64,000 nt of DNA from Pinibacter soli (GTDB taxonomy: Bacteria > Bacteroidota > Bacteroidia > Chitinophagales > Chitinophagaceae): assembly GCF_029961145.1 (NCBI RefSeq), contig NZ_JASBRG010000008.1, positions 1 to 64,000 of the forward strand, in the 5' to 3' direction. This document shows positions 9,298 through 17,181 of this stretch, one piece after another. The notes under the pieces were generated by a model. It did no database searches and had not been told where the DNA came from. It saw only the letters and a program-made list of their open reading frames with translations. The position numbers were made by a program, and so were the translations under genes. Numbering within the stretch: the stretch's first letter is position 1; every line of letters starts with the position of its first letter.

Positions 9298-10716
9298 ATG
9301 AAAAAGTTTAACAAAAAGATCAGTATTCTTTTGGCATCGGGGCTGTTTTTTGCAGCGACAGCCAACTGTCAGGACACACAAAACATGACGTTTTCCAGTA
9401 AAAAGGCTGTTACAGACTCAGTGTCAGAAGAACCTAAAACTAAAAAATATGAATTTGGCATTGGCGGAGGGATAGTTGTTTACCAGGGAGATTTGGCTCC
9501 GACTGTTTGGGGCGCATATCGTTGTATTTCACCGGGTTTGCAAGCCAATATAACAAGGATATTTTCACCATCTTTTGCTCTACGTATAGGTGGGGCTGTT
9601 GGAAAGTTCACTGCCGATGATACAAAGTCTTCTTACAAAGAAGCTTACCGTGACTACCGCAAGTATAATTTTACGACGTCATTTGCAGAACTTACTGCAA
9701 TGGCTCAATGGACGCCTTTTGCAAAAGCCAACTGGCGTTTAAATCCTTATTTATTAGGTGGTGCGGGAGTTAGTTACCTGAAGGTTAAAAATGATTGGAG
9801 CAAATCCGATTTCAATTATTTTGCTGGCGAAAACCTCCAGCAACGTGCGTCAGAGGATTCTGCTAAAAGCCACTCCTTCTTTGCTCCTATTCTTCCTGTG
9901 GGTGTAGGGTTGAAATATGATGTATCTGACAAGGTTGCACTGAAACTTGAATGGATCAATCGTATTACTTTTACCGATTATCTTGATGGTTTCAGCAAAG
10001 CTGCTAACCCTAACAAAAATGACCGCTACAGTTCCATTATGCTTTCATTGAATTTTGCGTTGGGCAAAAACCATAAATCTTCGACTTCCCACAGCGGCAG
10101 CACTATTAACAACTATTATTACAACTACTATTACAGTTCGAAAAATAGTAAAAGTGAAAACTCGATGGCTACGAAGAATGGCGGAAATAAACAGAATTCA
10201 TCGTCAACGTCGGCTGATAATGGTGAGCAACAAGGTACCGGTGAAAATTTGGCCATACAGGATGTTCAAAACAAGCTTGACCTGATAACTAGGAAATTGG
10301 ATGACGTAAGTAGAGCGAACGCTGGTAGAGGTGGAAACGGTCAGGGAAATACTGATGTAGACAACGACTTTAACAACATGATTAAGTATGATAAGTATAT
10401 TATTTATTTCAGTTTCGATCACTCTTATTTAGAAGGAGAGTCTTATACCAAACTTGATCAGATAGCGAATACGATGAAGGCTGACCCTAAGGTGAATGTG
10501 ACATTGAGCGGATTTACTGACTTGAGGGGAAGTAATGATTATAACATGAAGTTATCAACAGCCAGAGCTGAAATATGTAGAGATTACTTGATATCACATA
10601 GCATAGATCCAAACCGAATTAAAACAGAGGCTTTTGGTAAAACTAAATATATTATTGGCAATCTAAGCAAAGAGCAGCAGTGGGTGAACAGAAGGGTAGA
10701 AGTGTATTTCAATTAG
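9298..10716 (+). CDS. OmpA family outer-membrane protein
   Basis: A 472-residue protein. A signal peptide (MKKFNKKISILLASGLFFAATANC) is followed by a beta-barrel domain (about residues 45-255) that starts with KYEFGIGGGIVVYQGDLAPT. A low-complexity Asn/Tyr/Ser-rich linker follows (about 260-340, including NNYYYNYYYSS). The C-terminal OmpA domain (about 365-472) has the peptidoglycan-binding residues in LSGFTDLRGSNDYNMKLS and the ending QQWVNRRVEVYFN. It presumably ties the outer membrane to peptidoglycan. The Asn/Tyr-rich linker is unusual in composition. The gene is monocistronic and followed by a strong terminator. Confidence 0.88.
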   Translation: MKKFNKKISILLASGLFFAATANCQDTQNMTFSSKKAVTDSVSEEPKTKKYEFGIGGGIVVYQGDLAPTVWGAYRCISPGLQANITRIFSPSFALRIGGAVGKFTADDTKSSYKEAYRDYRKYNFTTSFAELTAMAQWTPFAKANWRLNPYLLGGAGVSYLKVKNDWSKSDFNYFAGENLQQRASEDSAKSHSFFAPILPVGVGLKYDVSDKVALKLEWINRITFTDYLDGFSKAANPNKNDRYSSIMLSLNFALGKNHKSSTSHSGSTINNYYYNYYYSSKNSKSENSMATKNGGNKQNSSSTSADNGEQQGTGENLAIQDVQNKLDLITRKLDDVSRANAGRGGNGQGNTDVDNDFNNMIKYDKYIIYFSFDHSYLEGESYTKLDQIANTMKADPKVNVTLSGFTDLRGSNDYNMKLSTARAEICRDYLISHSIDPNRIKTEAFGKTKYIIGNLSKEQQWVNRRVEVYFN

Positions 10717-10747
10717 GTTGAAATAAAGATAAATAGGAAAACCAATC

Positions 10748-10790
10748 AACCAGATCCGGCTTTTTAACAGAGTTCGGGTCTGGTTTTTTT
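10748..10790 (+). terminator. Rho-independent terminator of the OmpA gene
   Basis: A 12-bp stem with two G-U pairs (AACCAGATCCGG at 10748-10759 with TCGGGTCTGGTT at 10774-10785), a 14-nt loop and an eight-base U-tract. It lies 32 nt after the OmpA stop codon. Confidence 0.85.
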
Positions 10791-10848
10791 TATAACGGTC
10801 CAAACTACAAAGCGAACGAGCTCACCAGATTCTATTTTCTAATTCCTG

Positions 10849-11055
10849 ATTCAATGTCGTTTAGTTAAGCTGTTTGAAAAAACAAAAGCATCTCGCTTGT
10901 CATCCCGAGGAACGAGGGATCTGGGGCTAACACTAACGAATACTATGCGTAAACAATCACGCAGATCCCTCCTTCGTCGGGATGACAAGCGGCCTTTCGT
11001 TCCTGGATATAGCAACCAAGTAATTGAAAAGTTGCTTAACTAAACGACATTGAAT
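10849..11055. repeat. Nested inverted-repeat element, 207 bp
   Basis: The outer arms are perfect over 22 bp (10849-10870 and 11034-11055, including TGTCGTTTAGTTAAGC). Inside lies a second inverted repeat of 30 bp with 28 matches (10894-10923 and 10962-10991, core CTTGTCATCCCGAGG). The inner arms are of the CATCCCGA..GAGGGATCT type that recurs between genes in many Bacteroidota genomes. It lies in the 359-bp gap between the convergent OmpA and response-regulator genes. No ORF is present, so a non-autonomous mobile or structural element is likely. A degenerate relative lies at 14319-14448. Confidence 0.75.
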
Positions 11056-11075
11056 TCCTGATTTCTAACTCCTAA

Positions 11076-11696
11076 CTATTTCACCAATCCTTCCTGTATC
11101 GCAATCTTCACTAATCCTGCAGTATTCTTTACATCTAATTTTTGTAAAAGATTATTGCGGTGGTTCTCTACAGTGCGAAGGCTAAGGAAAAGTTTATCTG
11201 CAATTTCCTGGTTTGTGTGTTCTTCAGTAATAAGTTGCAGGATTTCTTTTTCGCGGCGGGTAAGCTGTTTGGAATTTTGTGAGAAGAAATTATTGACAAG
11301 TTGCCTTGAAAGCGGCTCATATAAAAATTGTTCACCCGTATGTACGGTCTTTATCGCCTCCACCAATATCTCCGGGCTGGCATCTTTTAACAGATAACCC
11401 AGACAGCCTTTTTGCAACATTTTTTTTACCTGGATAAGTATATCAACATTAGTGAGAGCGATCATTTTTACATCAGGAAATTTCTTGCTGATGATACCGG
11501 CGACTTCGATACCATTTTTACCGGGCATTTGAATATCAAGTAATAAAACATCAGGTTGTTTGACTTCCAAGCCTTCGAGAAGACTGTCGCCATTAAGGTA
11601 GACGTCGGTCACGTTTATATCAGGGTGTAAAGCGAGGATTTTTTGCAAGCCATTTAATACAATAGAATGGTCATCCGCTATTGCCACATTTATCAT
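11076..11696 (-). CDS. NarL/LuxR-type response regulator
   Basis: A 206-residue two-component response regulator. The receiver domain (1-120) has the acidic pair Asp8/Asp9, phospho-acceptor Asp54 (LLLDIQMPGKNG), Thr82 and Lys104 (GYLLKDASPE). The LuxR-type helix-turn-helix occupies about residues 143-200 (LTRREKEILQLITEEHTNQE, then LSLRTVENHRNNLLQKL). Its start overlaps the stop of the histidine kinase by 4 bp (ATGA), so the pair is translationally coupled and almost certainly cognate. The targets are unknown; the OmpA-type gene convergent to it is only a positional neighbour. Confidence 0.93.
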   Translation of the reverse strand: MINVAIADDHSIVLNGLQKILALHPDINVTDVYLNGDSLLEGLEVKQPDVLLLDIQMPGKNGIEVAGIISKKFPDVKMIALTNVDILIQVKKMLQKGCLGYLLKDASPEILVEAIKTVHTGEQFLYEPLSRQLVNNFFSQNSKQLTRREKEILQLITEEHTNQEIADKLFLSLRTVENHRNNLLQKLDVKNTAGLVKIAIQEGLVK

Positions 11697-13732
11697 ATCA
11701 GTTGTATAGTTTCGGGTTGTGATTCGAATTCTAAATATACACTAGTTCCCTCATTTTTCCTGCTTTCAATGCTAATTGTTCCGTGGTTTGTTGTGATTCT
11801 ATCTTGTATGCTTCGCATTCCCATTCCTTTAATGCCTTCTTCAGTTGACATCCCAATGCCATCGTCCTCAACTGTAACTGTAAAGCTGGTTTCATGGAAA
11901 TTGAATTGCACAATGGCGTTTTTTGCGTCGGCGTGTCTAATAACGTTATGTATAAGTTCCTGAACGATACGGTAAATGGCCAGCTCAAATTCCGGAGCGA
12001 ATTTTTTTGGTGTTCCGAAAATCTGAAAGCTGATGTCCGGCGCGTTGGATTTGGCTACACCATCACAGAAGTATTTCACTGCATCCACAAGGCCTTCCTC
12101 CAGAAGGATCTGGGGCATCATGTTATGGGCGGTTTTTCTTAGTTCAGAGGCTGCCTGCTCCAGTAGTTTAATACCATCCTGAAAATCCTCTCTATGTTGA
12201 GCTTCTACATTTTGCCTTGAGATCTCAAAATTCATTTTGGAAACAGCCAGCATTCCCCCAATGCCATCGTGAAGGTCACGCGCAATACGCGTTCGTTCTC
12301 TTTCTTCTCCACTAATGGCCGCATTCAGTTTTTCAATTTCAATCTGTTTGTTGAAGCTGTTAATTTTTTCCTGTTGTAATTTTTGTTTGTGAAGATTGTT
12401 GCGCTGCCATAACAGGAAAATAATCATGAGGCCAATTGTGATCAGCACAATAACGCCGATCCAAAAATTCTTCTTCCGAATCCTGCTTTCCGTTTCAGTT
12501 TTGGTAAGTTGTTGTTTAGCAATCTCCTTGTCTTTTTCAGAAATGCTGTAGCGCATCTCAAGCTGGCTGATCATGTCCAGCTTATCTTTCTGCATCAGGC
12601 TGTCGTGCAGTTTTGTGTACTTGTCTTTATACGCCAGCGCTTCATTAAATTTCCCAAGAGCCTCATAACATTCTGCCGCGGTTTCGTACCCGATAATAAT
12701 TTCGTTATTCAGCACATTGTCATTTTTCCTGAGTTTATCCAGCGTATAGTTAATCAAGGAAAGCGCCTGCTCATATTCTTTTTGAAGGAACAACACCCTT
12801 GCGTGCATGATGTTTGTGATAGACATGTAGTACAAGAGGTATTGCTGGTTGCCGGGTTGTTTGCTGATGTCGATGATCTTCTGCACATACATCATTGCCT
12901 TGTCTGCATTCTTTTCCTGGAGATATATGGACGAAAGATTGAGGTAGATGGCGATTACTCTGGCAGTGTTGATGTTCTTTAAACTCTTTTTGTCAAGTAT
13001 TTGTAAATAATAGTATCGCGCAGAATCGTATTGCTTGATGCCATGGTAATACATGCCTTCCAGAAAGCAAAGTTTAAGACGCGCCTCGGCTGTATCTTTC
13101 GTACGATATATTGCAGAACGGGCCTTGTCAATATATTCTTTTCCTATCCGCTGAAGATGTGTGGCGTTGTAATTGATATCTATCAGAAAGGCAGTAAGTT
13201 TTACATAAGCATTGATCTCGAACACCGGATCATTGATCTCAGGGTTTTTTATATCATCTGCCAGAAAGAAAAAATAATATCCTGCGGAATCGCGAATGCC
13301 TTTTTCCTGCAATGAAGTGCCAAGCAGTAAATGGATTTTCGCTTTAAGTTTTACGTCGTTTAAATTGTATTTGTCGTAAATGTTTTGGGCGAGGTTGCCA
13401 TAATAAACGGCTCTGTTGATATCGTTGCCAAAATACCAGTTGCCGAGTCCGGCAAGCGCAAAAGCAATCCCTTTGCTGTAGTGAAGTTTATAACTCTCAT
13501 CGAGAGCGGTTGAAAGATTCTGAAAGGCTGTTGAAGGTACAGAAAGATCCTCTCCTTTGTGTATCAATGAAAGAATGGCAGTTGTATCGTTTTCGCCAAT
13601 GTTCTCGAAATTTTCATCTCCATTTGCTTGCGCTGAAGTTGTACAAAACGCGAAAAAAATGAACAGTAAAAGAAAAATATTTTGGCACGAGGAGAAGCAT
13701 TTCTTCCTGAGCCTGCAAAACAGGTTTGTCAT
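11693..13732 (-). CDS. TPR-containing sensor histidine kinase (HisKA_3 type)
   Basis: A 679-residue membrane-bound sensor. A signal sequence or first membrane segment lies near residues 18-36. A periplasmic region of tetratricopeptide repeats (about 60-395) follows, for example ALAGLGNWYFGNDINRAVYY and YYHGIKQYDSARYYYLQIL. One transmembrane helix follows (about 415-435, FWIGVIVLITIGLMIIFLLW), then a coiled coil and the HisKA_3 dimerisation helix with phospho-acceptor His near residue 486 (RTRIARDLHDGIGGMLAVSK). The C-terminal ATPase domain has VQELIHNVIRHADAKN as N box and VEDDGIGM as G1. It is transcribed with the response regulator that it overlaps. The TPR part suggests that it senses a protein or peptide ligand. 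Confidence 0.92.
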   Translation of the reverse strand: MTNLFCRLRKKCFSSCQNIFLLLFIFFAFCTTSAQANGDENFENIGENDTTAILSLIHKGEDLSVPSTAFQNLSTALDESYKLHYSKGIAFALAGLGNWYFGNDINRAVYYGNLAQNIYDKYNLNDVKLKAKIHLLLGTSLQEKGIRDSAGYYFFFLADDIKNPEINDPVFEINAYVKLTAFLIDINYNATHLQRIGKEYIDKARSAIYRTKDTAEARLKLCFLEGMYYHGIKQYDSARYYYLQILDKKSLKNINTARVIAIYLNLSSIYLQEKNADKAMMYVQKIIDISKQPGNQQYLLYYMSITNIMHARVLFLQKEYEQALSLINYTLDKLRKNDNVLNNEIIIGYETAAECYEALGKFNEALAYKDKYTKLHDSLMQKDKLDMISQLEMRYSISEKDKEIAKQQLTKTETESRIRKKNFWIGVIVLITIGLMIIFLLWQRNNLHKQKLQQEKINSFNKQIEIEKLNAAISGEERERTRIARDLHDGIGGMLAVSKMNFEISRQNVEAQHREDFQDGIKLLEQAASELRKTAHNMMPQILLEEGLVDAVKYFCDGVAKSNAPDISFQIFGTPKKFAPEFELAIYRIVQELIHNVIRHADAKNAIVQFNFHETSFTVTVEDDGIGMSTEEGIKGMGMRSIQDRITTNHGTISIESRKNEGTSVYLEFESQPETIQLI

Positions 13733-13853
13733 CTACATTAGTAATGGTTAATTGTCTTTACAGGAGAGCCTTACATATGATAAAGTACGATATAAACTTG
13801 CATTGAAAATATAGGTGTAACTACCCAATTTTATAATGGAGTAGAAGGGCTTA

Positions 13854-13884
13854 TTGATAAATTGTAAGGTTGACAATAATTTTG
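13854..13884 (+). promoter_or_regulatory. Candidate promoter of a small RNA
   Basis: The perfect Bacteroidota -7 box TAATTTTG is at 13877-13884, with TTG at 13854-13856 as the -33 element, 20 nt upstream. No protein-coding gene starts downstream before the terminator at 13935-13967, so the promoter would drive only a short RNA. Confidence 0.4.
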
Positions 13885-13889
13885 AGCTT

Positions 13890-13967
13890 TCTCAATTGTA
13901 ATCGTAGTTAAAACGAAAAAATCGGTTTAACCCTAAAGCCGCCCCTCCTAAACCCGGGTGGCTTTTT
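13890..13967 (+). ncRNA. Candidate small RNA with its own terminator
   Basis: A transcript from the promoter at 13854-13884 would be about 78 nt long. It would end in a strong intrinsic terminator: AAAGCCGCCC (13935-13944) pairs with GGGTGGCTTT (13956-13965), with an 11-nt loop and a T-tract. The terminator has no plus-strand gene before it, because the kinase gene to the left runs the other way. I recognise no known RNA family, and the existence of the RNA is inferred from promoter plus terminator only. Confidence 0.35.
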
Positions 13968-14189
13968 CACCTTATTAAGAATTAGGAATCCGGCAGACGA
14001 AGGCTCTTATAATTTGGATAGCAGCTCGATGCTACAATGTAAATTACTGGAGCCTTTGTGTTGCTTGTCATTCATTATTTGTGGCCACAACGCTCACGGC
14101 GATCCATTTCCTAATTGATTTATAACTTCATCCTGACTTTTGATTTTGTCCTTGTTGAAGGCGGAGATGTGCGGTCATTGCTACAGGCA

Positions 14190-14276
14190 ATGAAAATGTT
14201 CGTGGATAATAGAATAATAATAGCAATCAGTGCTTTCATGGTTGGAGGGTTTTATGGTGTAGTGAGTAAGATATGA
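14190..14276 (+). CDS. Possible 28-residue membrane peptide
   Basis: A short frame beginning MKMFVDNRIIIAIS and ending GGFYGVVSKI has one hydrophobic stretch with a Gly-rich end, like many small membrane peptides. No promoter, ribosome binding site or neighbour supports it, and an ORF of this length is likely by chance. Confidence 0.15.
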   Translation: MKMFVDNRIIIAISAFMVGGFYGVVSKI

Positions 14277-14318
14277 AATAGCTAAAGTTTCATAATACCG
14301 CTTGTGACATTTAGAAAA

Positions 14319-14448
14319 GAATTAAGAATTGATTGACTGTTCGAGAAATAAAAAGCCGCTTTCTTGCCATCCCTCGTTCCTCGTAATGACAAGCGGTCTT
14401 TCACTATCGACATTGGCAACACTTACGGTGACCTCCAATTCTTAATTC
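14319..14448. repeat. Inverted-repeat element related to the one at 10849
   Basis: Perfect 13-bp arms GAATTAAGAATTG (14319-14331) and CAATTCTTAATTC (14436-14448) flank an inner, degraded hairpin (AAGCCGCTT... to ...AAGCGGTCTT). The inner part includes CCATCCCTCGTTCCTCG, akin to the inner arms of the 207-bp element. No ORF is present. It ends about 45 bp before the Rrf2 gene. Confidence 0.6.
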
Positions 14449-14494
14449 TTAATTGAACTTCCTCGTTTCACCAAAAAAGTTAATTTTACCACCT

Positions 14495-14941
14495 ATGCTA
14501 TCAAACAAAGCGCAGTACGCCATCCATGCATTAACGTATTTGGGTGAGCGATATCAGCAAGGATATATACCGATCAATCAAATCGCGGAAGAAAGGAAGA
14601 TTCCCTATAAGTTTCTTGAGGCCATTTTATTGGAATTGAGAAAAGCTGGCATTTTGGGAAGTCGCACCGGAAAGGGCGGCGGCTATTATCTAACCAAAGC
14701 ACCAGAAGAAATCATGCTGGTGCAGATCATGCGGGCAATGGACGGTCCAGTGGCACTCCTGCCGTGTGTGAGTAAAGTATTTTATGAGCCTTGTCGCATT
14801 TGTCCCTACCCGGAGCCGAAATGTCCCATCAGAGGTGCCTTTTTAGAGGTGCGCGATGTAACCTTAAAAGTACTGGGTGGGAAGTCATTACGCGATCTAA
14901 TAAATAAAGATGTAAATTTTCCATCTGATTTTTCTATTTGA
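14495..14941 (+). CDS. Rrf2 family regulator, probable sulfur/cysteine regulator
   Basis: A 148-residue regulator. The N-terminal winged helix (1-70) is typical of Rrf2: MLSNKAQYAIHALTYLG, then INQIAEERKIPYKFLEAIL, and a wing at GSRTGKGGGYYL. Four cysteines follow at 91, 100, 103 and 110 (C-x8-C-x2-C-x6-C), a spacing able to hold an Fe-S cluster or to sense redox. The frame is open 14 codons further upstream, but MLSNKAQYA is the family start. It sits directly before the sulfate-assimilation genes, and identical operator-promoter modules precede cysJ and the TonB receptor gene. By analogy to CymR/IscR-type regulators I infer control of cysteine supply. It is not shown that it binds those sites. 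Confidence 0.85.
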   Translation: MLSNKAQYAIHALTYLGERYQQGYIPINQIAEERKIPYKFLEAILLELRKAGILGSRTGKGGGYYLTKAPEEIMLVQIMRAMDGPVALLPCVSKVFYEPCRICPYPEPKCPIRGAFLEVRDVTLKVLGGKSLRDLINKDVNFPSDFSI

Positions 14942-14973
14942 TAATCAATTGGATAAAAAATTTTCTAATAATT

Positions 14974-15017
14974 CCTATAAAAATTATAGGAGATATAGGG
15001 AATACTCTTTATTTTCG
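14974..15017 (+). promoter_or_regulatory. Operator and -7 box of the cysJ transcript
   Basis: The dyad CCTATAAAAATTATAGG (14974-14990) has 7-bp arms and lies 20 nt before the -7 box TATTTTCG (15010-15017). It therefore occupies the place of a -33 element. The TonB receptor gene of the cluster has the dyad CTACTAAATTAGTAG and the -7 box TATTTTTG at exactly the same spacing. The sequence between is also alike (ACTCTTTATTTT versus GACTCTTATTTT). The likely binder is the adjacent Rrf2 protein (inference). Confidence 0.6.
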
Positions 15018-15044
15018 TACCACTAATCGAATATGGTATTAAAC

Positions 15045-15077
15045 ATGTCACATATTAAATGTTGTTGTTCACGGTAG
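15045..15077 (+). CDS. Cysteine leader peptide MSHIKCCCSR
   Basis: A 10-codon frame with ATG at 15045 and stop TAG at 15075-15077 encodes MSHIKCCCSR, with three consecutive TGT codons (15060-15068). It begins about 28 nt after the -7 box, hence in the transcribed leader of cysJ, and is followed by an antiterminator/terminator pair. A leader peptide rich in the amino acid made by the pathway is the hallmark of transcription attenuation. Ribosome stalling at Cys codons when charged Cys-tRNA is low would permit read-through. Confidence 0.7.
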   Translation: MSHIKCCCSR

Positions 15078-15083
15078 CTTGCC

Positions 15084-15140
15084 GGGGGGCCGAACATTTA
15101 TGTACGTTTTTACATTGCCCTTCTTAACGGAGGGCTTTTT
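15084..15140 (+). promoter_or_regulatory. Cysteine attenuator: antiterminator and terminator
   Basis: The terminator hairpin is GCCCTTC (15117-15123) with GGAGGGC (15129-15135), one G-U pair, a 5-nt loop and a T5 tract (15136-15140), 14 nt before the cysJ ATG. The upstream run GGGGGGC (15084-15090) can pair over 7 positions with the same GCCCTTC arm, giving an exclusive antiterminator. The run lies 7 nt after the leader-peptide stop. A ribosome that completes the peptide would cover it and favour termination; one stalled at the Cys codons would leave it free. All elements are visible; the mechanism is inferred. Confidence 0.65.
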
Positions 15141-15154
15141 ATTAAAAATCAGCC

Positions 15155-17029
15155 ATGAGTAACGAACAGTTCACGATAACATCACCATTATTTACTGCTA
15201 ACGAGAAGCAGCAGGTGCAACAATTATTAAAGAGTTTTGAACCGCAGCAACTGCAATGGCTTGCCGGATATTTAACCGGATTGAACCAGGCAAACAAGCA
15301 AATACTTGACCTTCTAAACCAGTTCCCTAACGTGCAGGAGACGGTCGCGCCGGCTGAGGTTGCAAATGTTTCGGCCACACCAGTGACCGTTTTGTTTGGT
15401 TCCAAATCCGGCAACAGCAAGAGTGTAGCGAAATCTTTACATGAAAAATTGGTGGCAAGGGGTTTATCTGTTTCCCTTCAGGACATGAACCAGTACAATG
15501 CCACAAAGTTGAAAGACGAAAAATACCTGCTCGTTATCGTTAGTACCCACGGTGAAGGAGATCCTCCTCCGGCAGCTGAAGATCTACATGCGTTTATCCA
15601 CAACCGTAAAGCACCTAAACTTGGTGGCGCAAAATATGCAGTACTTGCACTGGGCGATCAGAGTTATGTTAACTTCTGCCAGACTGGGAAAGACTTTGAC
15701 AAACGTTTGGCAGAACTGGGCGGCGATAGAATTGCCGACAGGGTAGATGCTGATGTGGACTTTGAAGAAGCCGCTGAACAATGGATCGAAAATGTTACTA
15801 CCAAATTACTAGCACAGCTTAATCATACAAACGGTACTTCCGTTGTGGCAAAATCAACTGTAGCAACAGTAGCAGCGCCTGCAGTGAAGAAAGTTGTTTA
15901 CAATAGAAAAAATCCTTTTGCAGCAACCGTTCTTGAGAAAGTGCAATTGAACGGTCGCGGTTCGCAAAAGAAAACATATCATTTGGAGCTGTCACTCGAA
16001 GGCAGCGGCTTGACATATTTGCCAGGTGACACTGTTGGTATTTTTGCAAAAAATAATTCCACACTGGTAAGCGAAGTGTTGGCACAAACCAAATGGGATG
16101 GCGCTTCTACACTCGTTTACAAAGATCACTTACTTTCTCTCGAAGAAATTCTTACAAGTCATGTAGAGTTAACAACAGTTTCCGGTGTATTGCTGGAGAA
16201 ATTGTTGCACTATGCGGAGCAAAAGAAAAATGAAAAAGATGCGGCGGCATTAAAAACCATTCTCGACAACAAAAAAGAATTGGTTGCTTTTCTTTACGGA
16301 AAAGATGTGCTTGACATCGTTCTTGATTATGCCCACGGCATCACTGCAGAAGAGTTCATCAACCTTGCATTGCCATTACAAGCGAGACTGTATTCTATCG
16401 CATCTTCCATCAAAGAGCATGAAGAGGAAGTGCATTTAACCATCGGGCAGGTATTGTTTGAAACCTGCGGAAGGGCACGCAAAGGTGTTTGCTCGAACCA
16501 CATTGCGGAGTTGTTGAATGTTGGCGATTCTGTAGATGTTTTCATAGAAAAAAACGAATCTTTCCGTTTACCGGAAAATGAAAATACGCCGGTGATTATG
16601 GTTGGCCCTGGCACTGGTATCGCGCCTTTCAGAGCTTTCGTTGAAGAAAGAGCGGCGACAGGAGCAAAGGGAAAAAACTGGTTGTTCTTTGGTGATCGCA
16701 ATTTCACCACCGACTTCCTTTACCAGCTTGAATGGCAGCGTCACCTGAAAAGCGGAGCGCTTACGCAAATGAATACAGCGTTCTCCCGCGACACCGATAA
16801 AAAAATTTATGTACAACATCGCTTGCAACAAAATGCGGTGGAAATATATAAATGGCTGAAAGAAGGCGCTCACTTCTACATCTGCGGTGACGCCAAACAA
16901 ATGGCGAGGGACGTGCGAAACACATTGATCGACATCGTAGAAAAACAAGCAGCCATCAGCCACGAAGAAGCCGTGCATTTTGTGAAAGAATTGATTAAGG
17001 CTGGACGCTTACAAGAAGACGTCTACTAA
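15155..17029 (+). CDS. cysJ: Assimilatory sulfite reductase flavoprotein (CysJ type)
   Basis: A 624-residue NADPH:sulfite reductase flavoprotein that passes electrons from NADPH through FAD and FMN to the CysI haemoprotein. An N-terminal extension (1-75) is followed by a flavodoxin domain with the FMN phosphate loop FGSKSGNS (81-88) and VSTHGEGDPPPA. The ferredoxin-reductase part has RLYSIASS for FAD (about 412-419), GVCSNHIAELL, and an NADP-binding motif MVGPGTGIAPFRAFVEER near residues 481-498. It ends LQEDVY, like true CysJ proteins. It is the first structural gene of the cluster, expressed through the Cys-leader attenuator, with cysI 152 bp downstream. Confidence 0.93.
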   Translation: MSNEQFTITSPLFTANEKQQVQQLLKSFEPQQLQWLAGYLTGLNQANKQILDLLNQFPNVQETVAPAEVANVSATPVTVLFGSKSGNSKSVAKSLHEKLVARGLSVSLQDMNQYNATKLKDEKYLLVIVSTHGEGDPPPAAEDLHAFIHNRKAPKLGGAKYAVLALGDQSYVNFCQTGKDFDKRLAELGGDRIADRVDADVDFEEAAEQWIENVTTKLLAQLNHTNGTSVVAKSTVATVAAPAVKKVVYNRKNPFAATVLEKVQLNGRGSQKKTYHLELSLEGSGLTYLPGDTVGIFAKNNSTLVSEVLAQTKWDGASTLVYKDHLLSLEEILTSHVELTTVSGVLLEKLLHYAEQKKNEKDAAALKTILDNKKELVAFLYGKDVLDIVLDYAHGITAEEFINLALPLQARLYSIASSIKEHEEEVHLTIGQVLFETCGRARKGVCSNHIAELLNVGDSVDVFIEKNESFRLPENENTPVIMVGPGTGIAPFRAFVEERAATGAKGKNWLFFGDRNFTTDFLYQLEWQRHLKSGALTQMNTAFSRDTDKKIYVQHRLQQNAVEIYKWLKEGAHFYICGDAKQMARDVRNTLIDIVEKQAAISHEEAVHFVKELIKAGRLQEDVY

Positions 17030-17031
17030 GA

Positions 17032-17164
17032 AAAGGAACACAGATGACGCAGATTGTCATGATTTGCGCTGATCTTTTAAACAAGAAATCTAAAAGTAAT
17101 CTTAACAGGAAGCTGATTTTAAATCTTGATAAATCTTGAGAATCATGAAAATCAGCGTTCCTTT
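17032..17164. repeat. Imperfect inverted repeat between cysJ and cysI
   Basis: Three pairs of arms nest in register: AAAGGAAC (17032-17039)/GTTCCTTT (17157-17164), CGCTGAT (17067-17073)/ATCAGCG (17151-17157), and TCATGATT (17057-17064)/AATCATGA (17141-17148). The phrase ACAGATGACGCAGATT is of a type found between many Bacteroidota genes. No T-tract suits termination, and it fills nearly the whole cysJ-cysI gap. Confidence 0.55.
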
Positions 17165-17181
17165 CTAACCATCAACTTGTT

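Larger units (their letters stand above)
13733..14494. other. Long intergenic region between kinase and Rrf2 genes
   Basis: 762 bp between divergent genes. From left to right it holds a candidate small RNA (promoter 13854-13884, terminator 13935-13967), a short possible peptide frame at 14190-14276 and an inverted-repeat element at 14319-14448. The remainder shows no signal that I can support. Confidence 0.5.
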
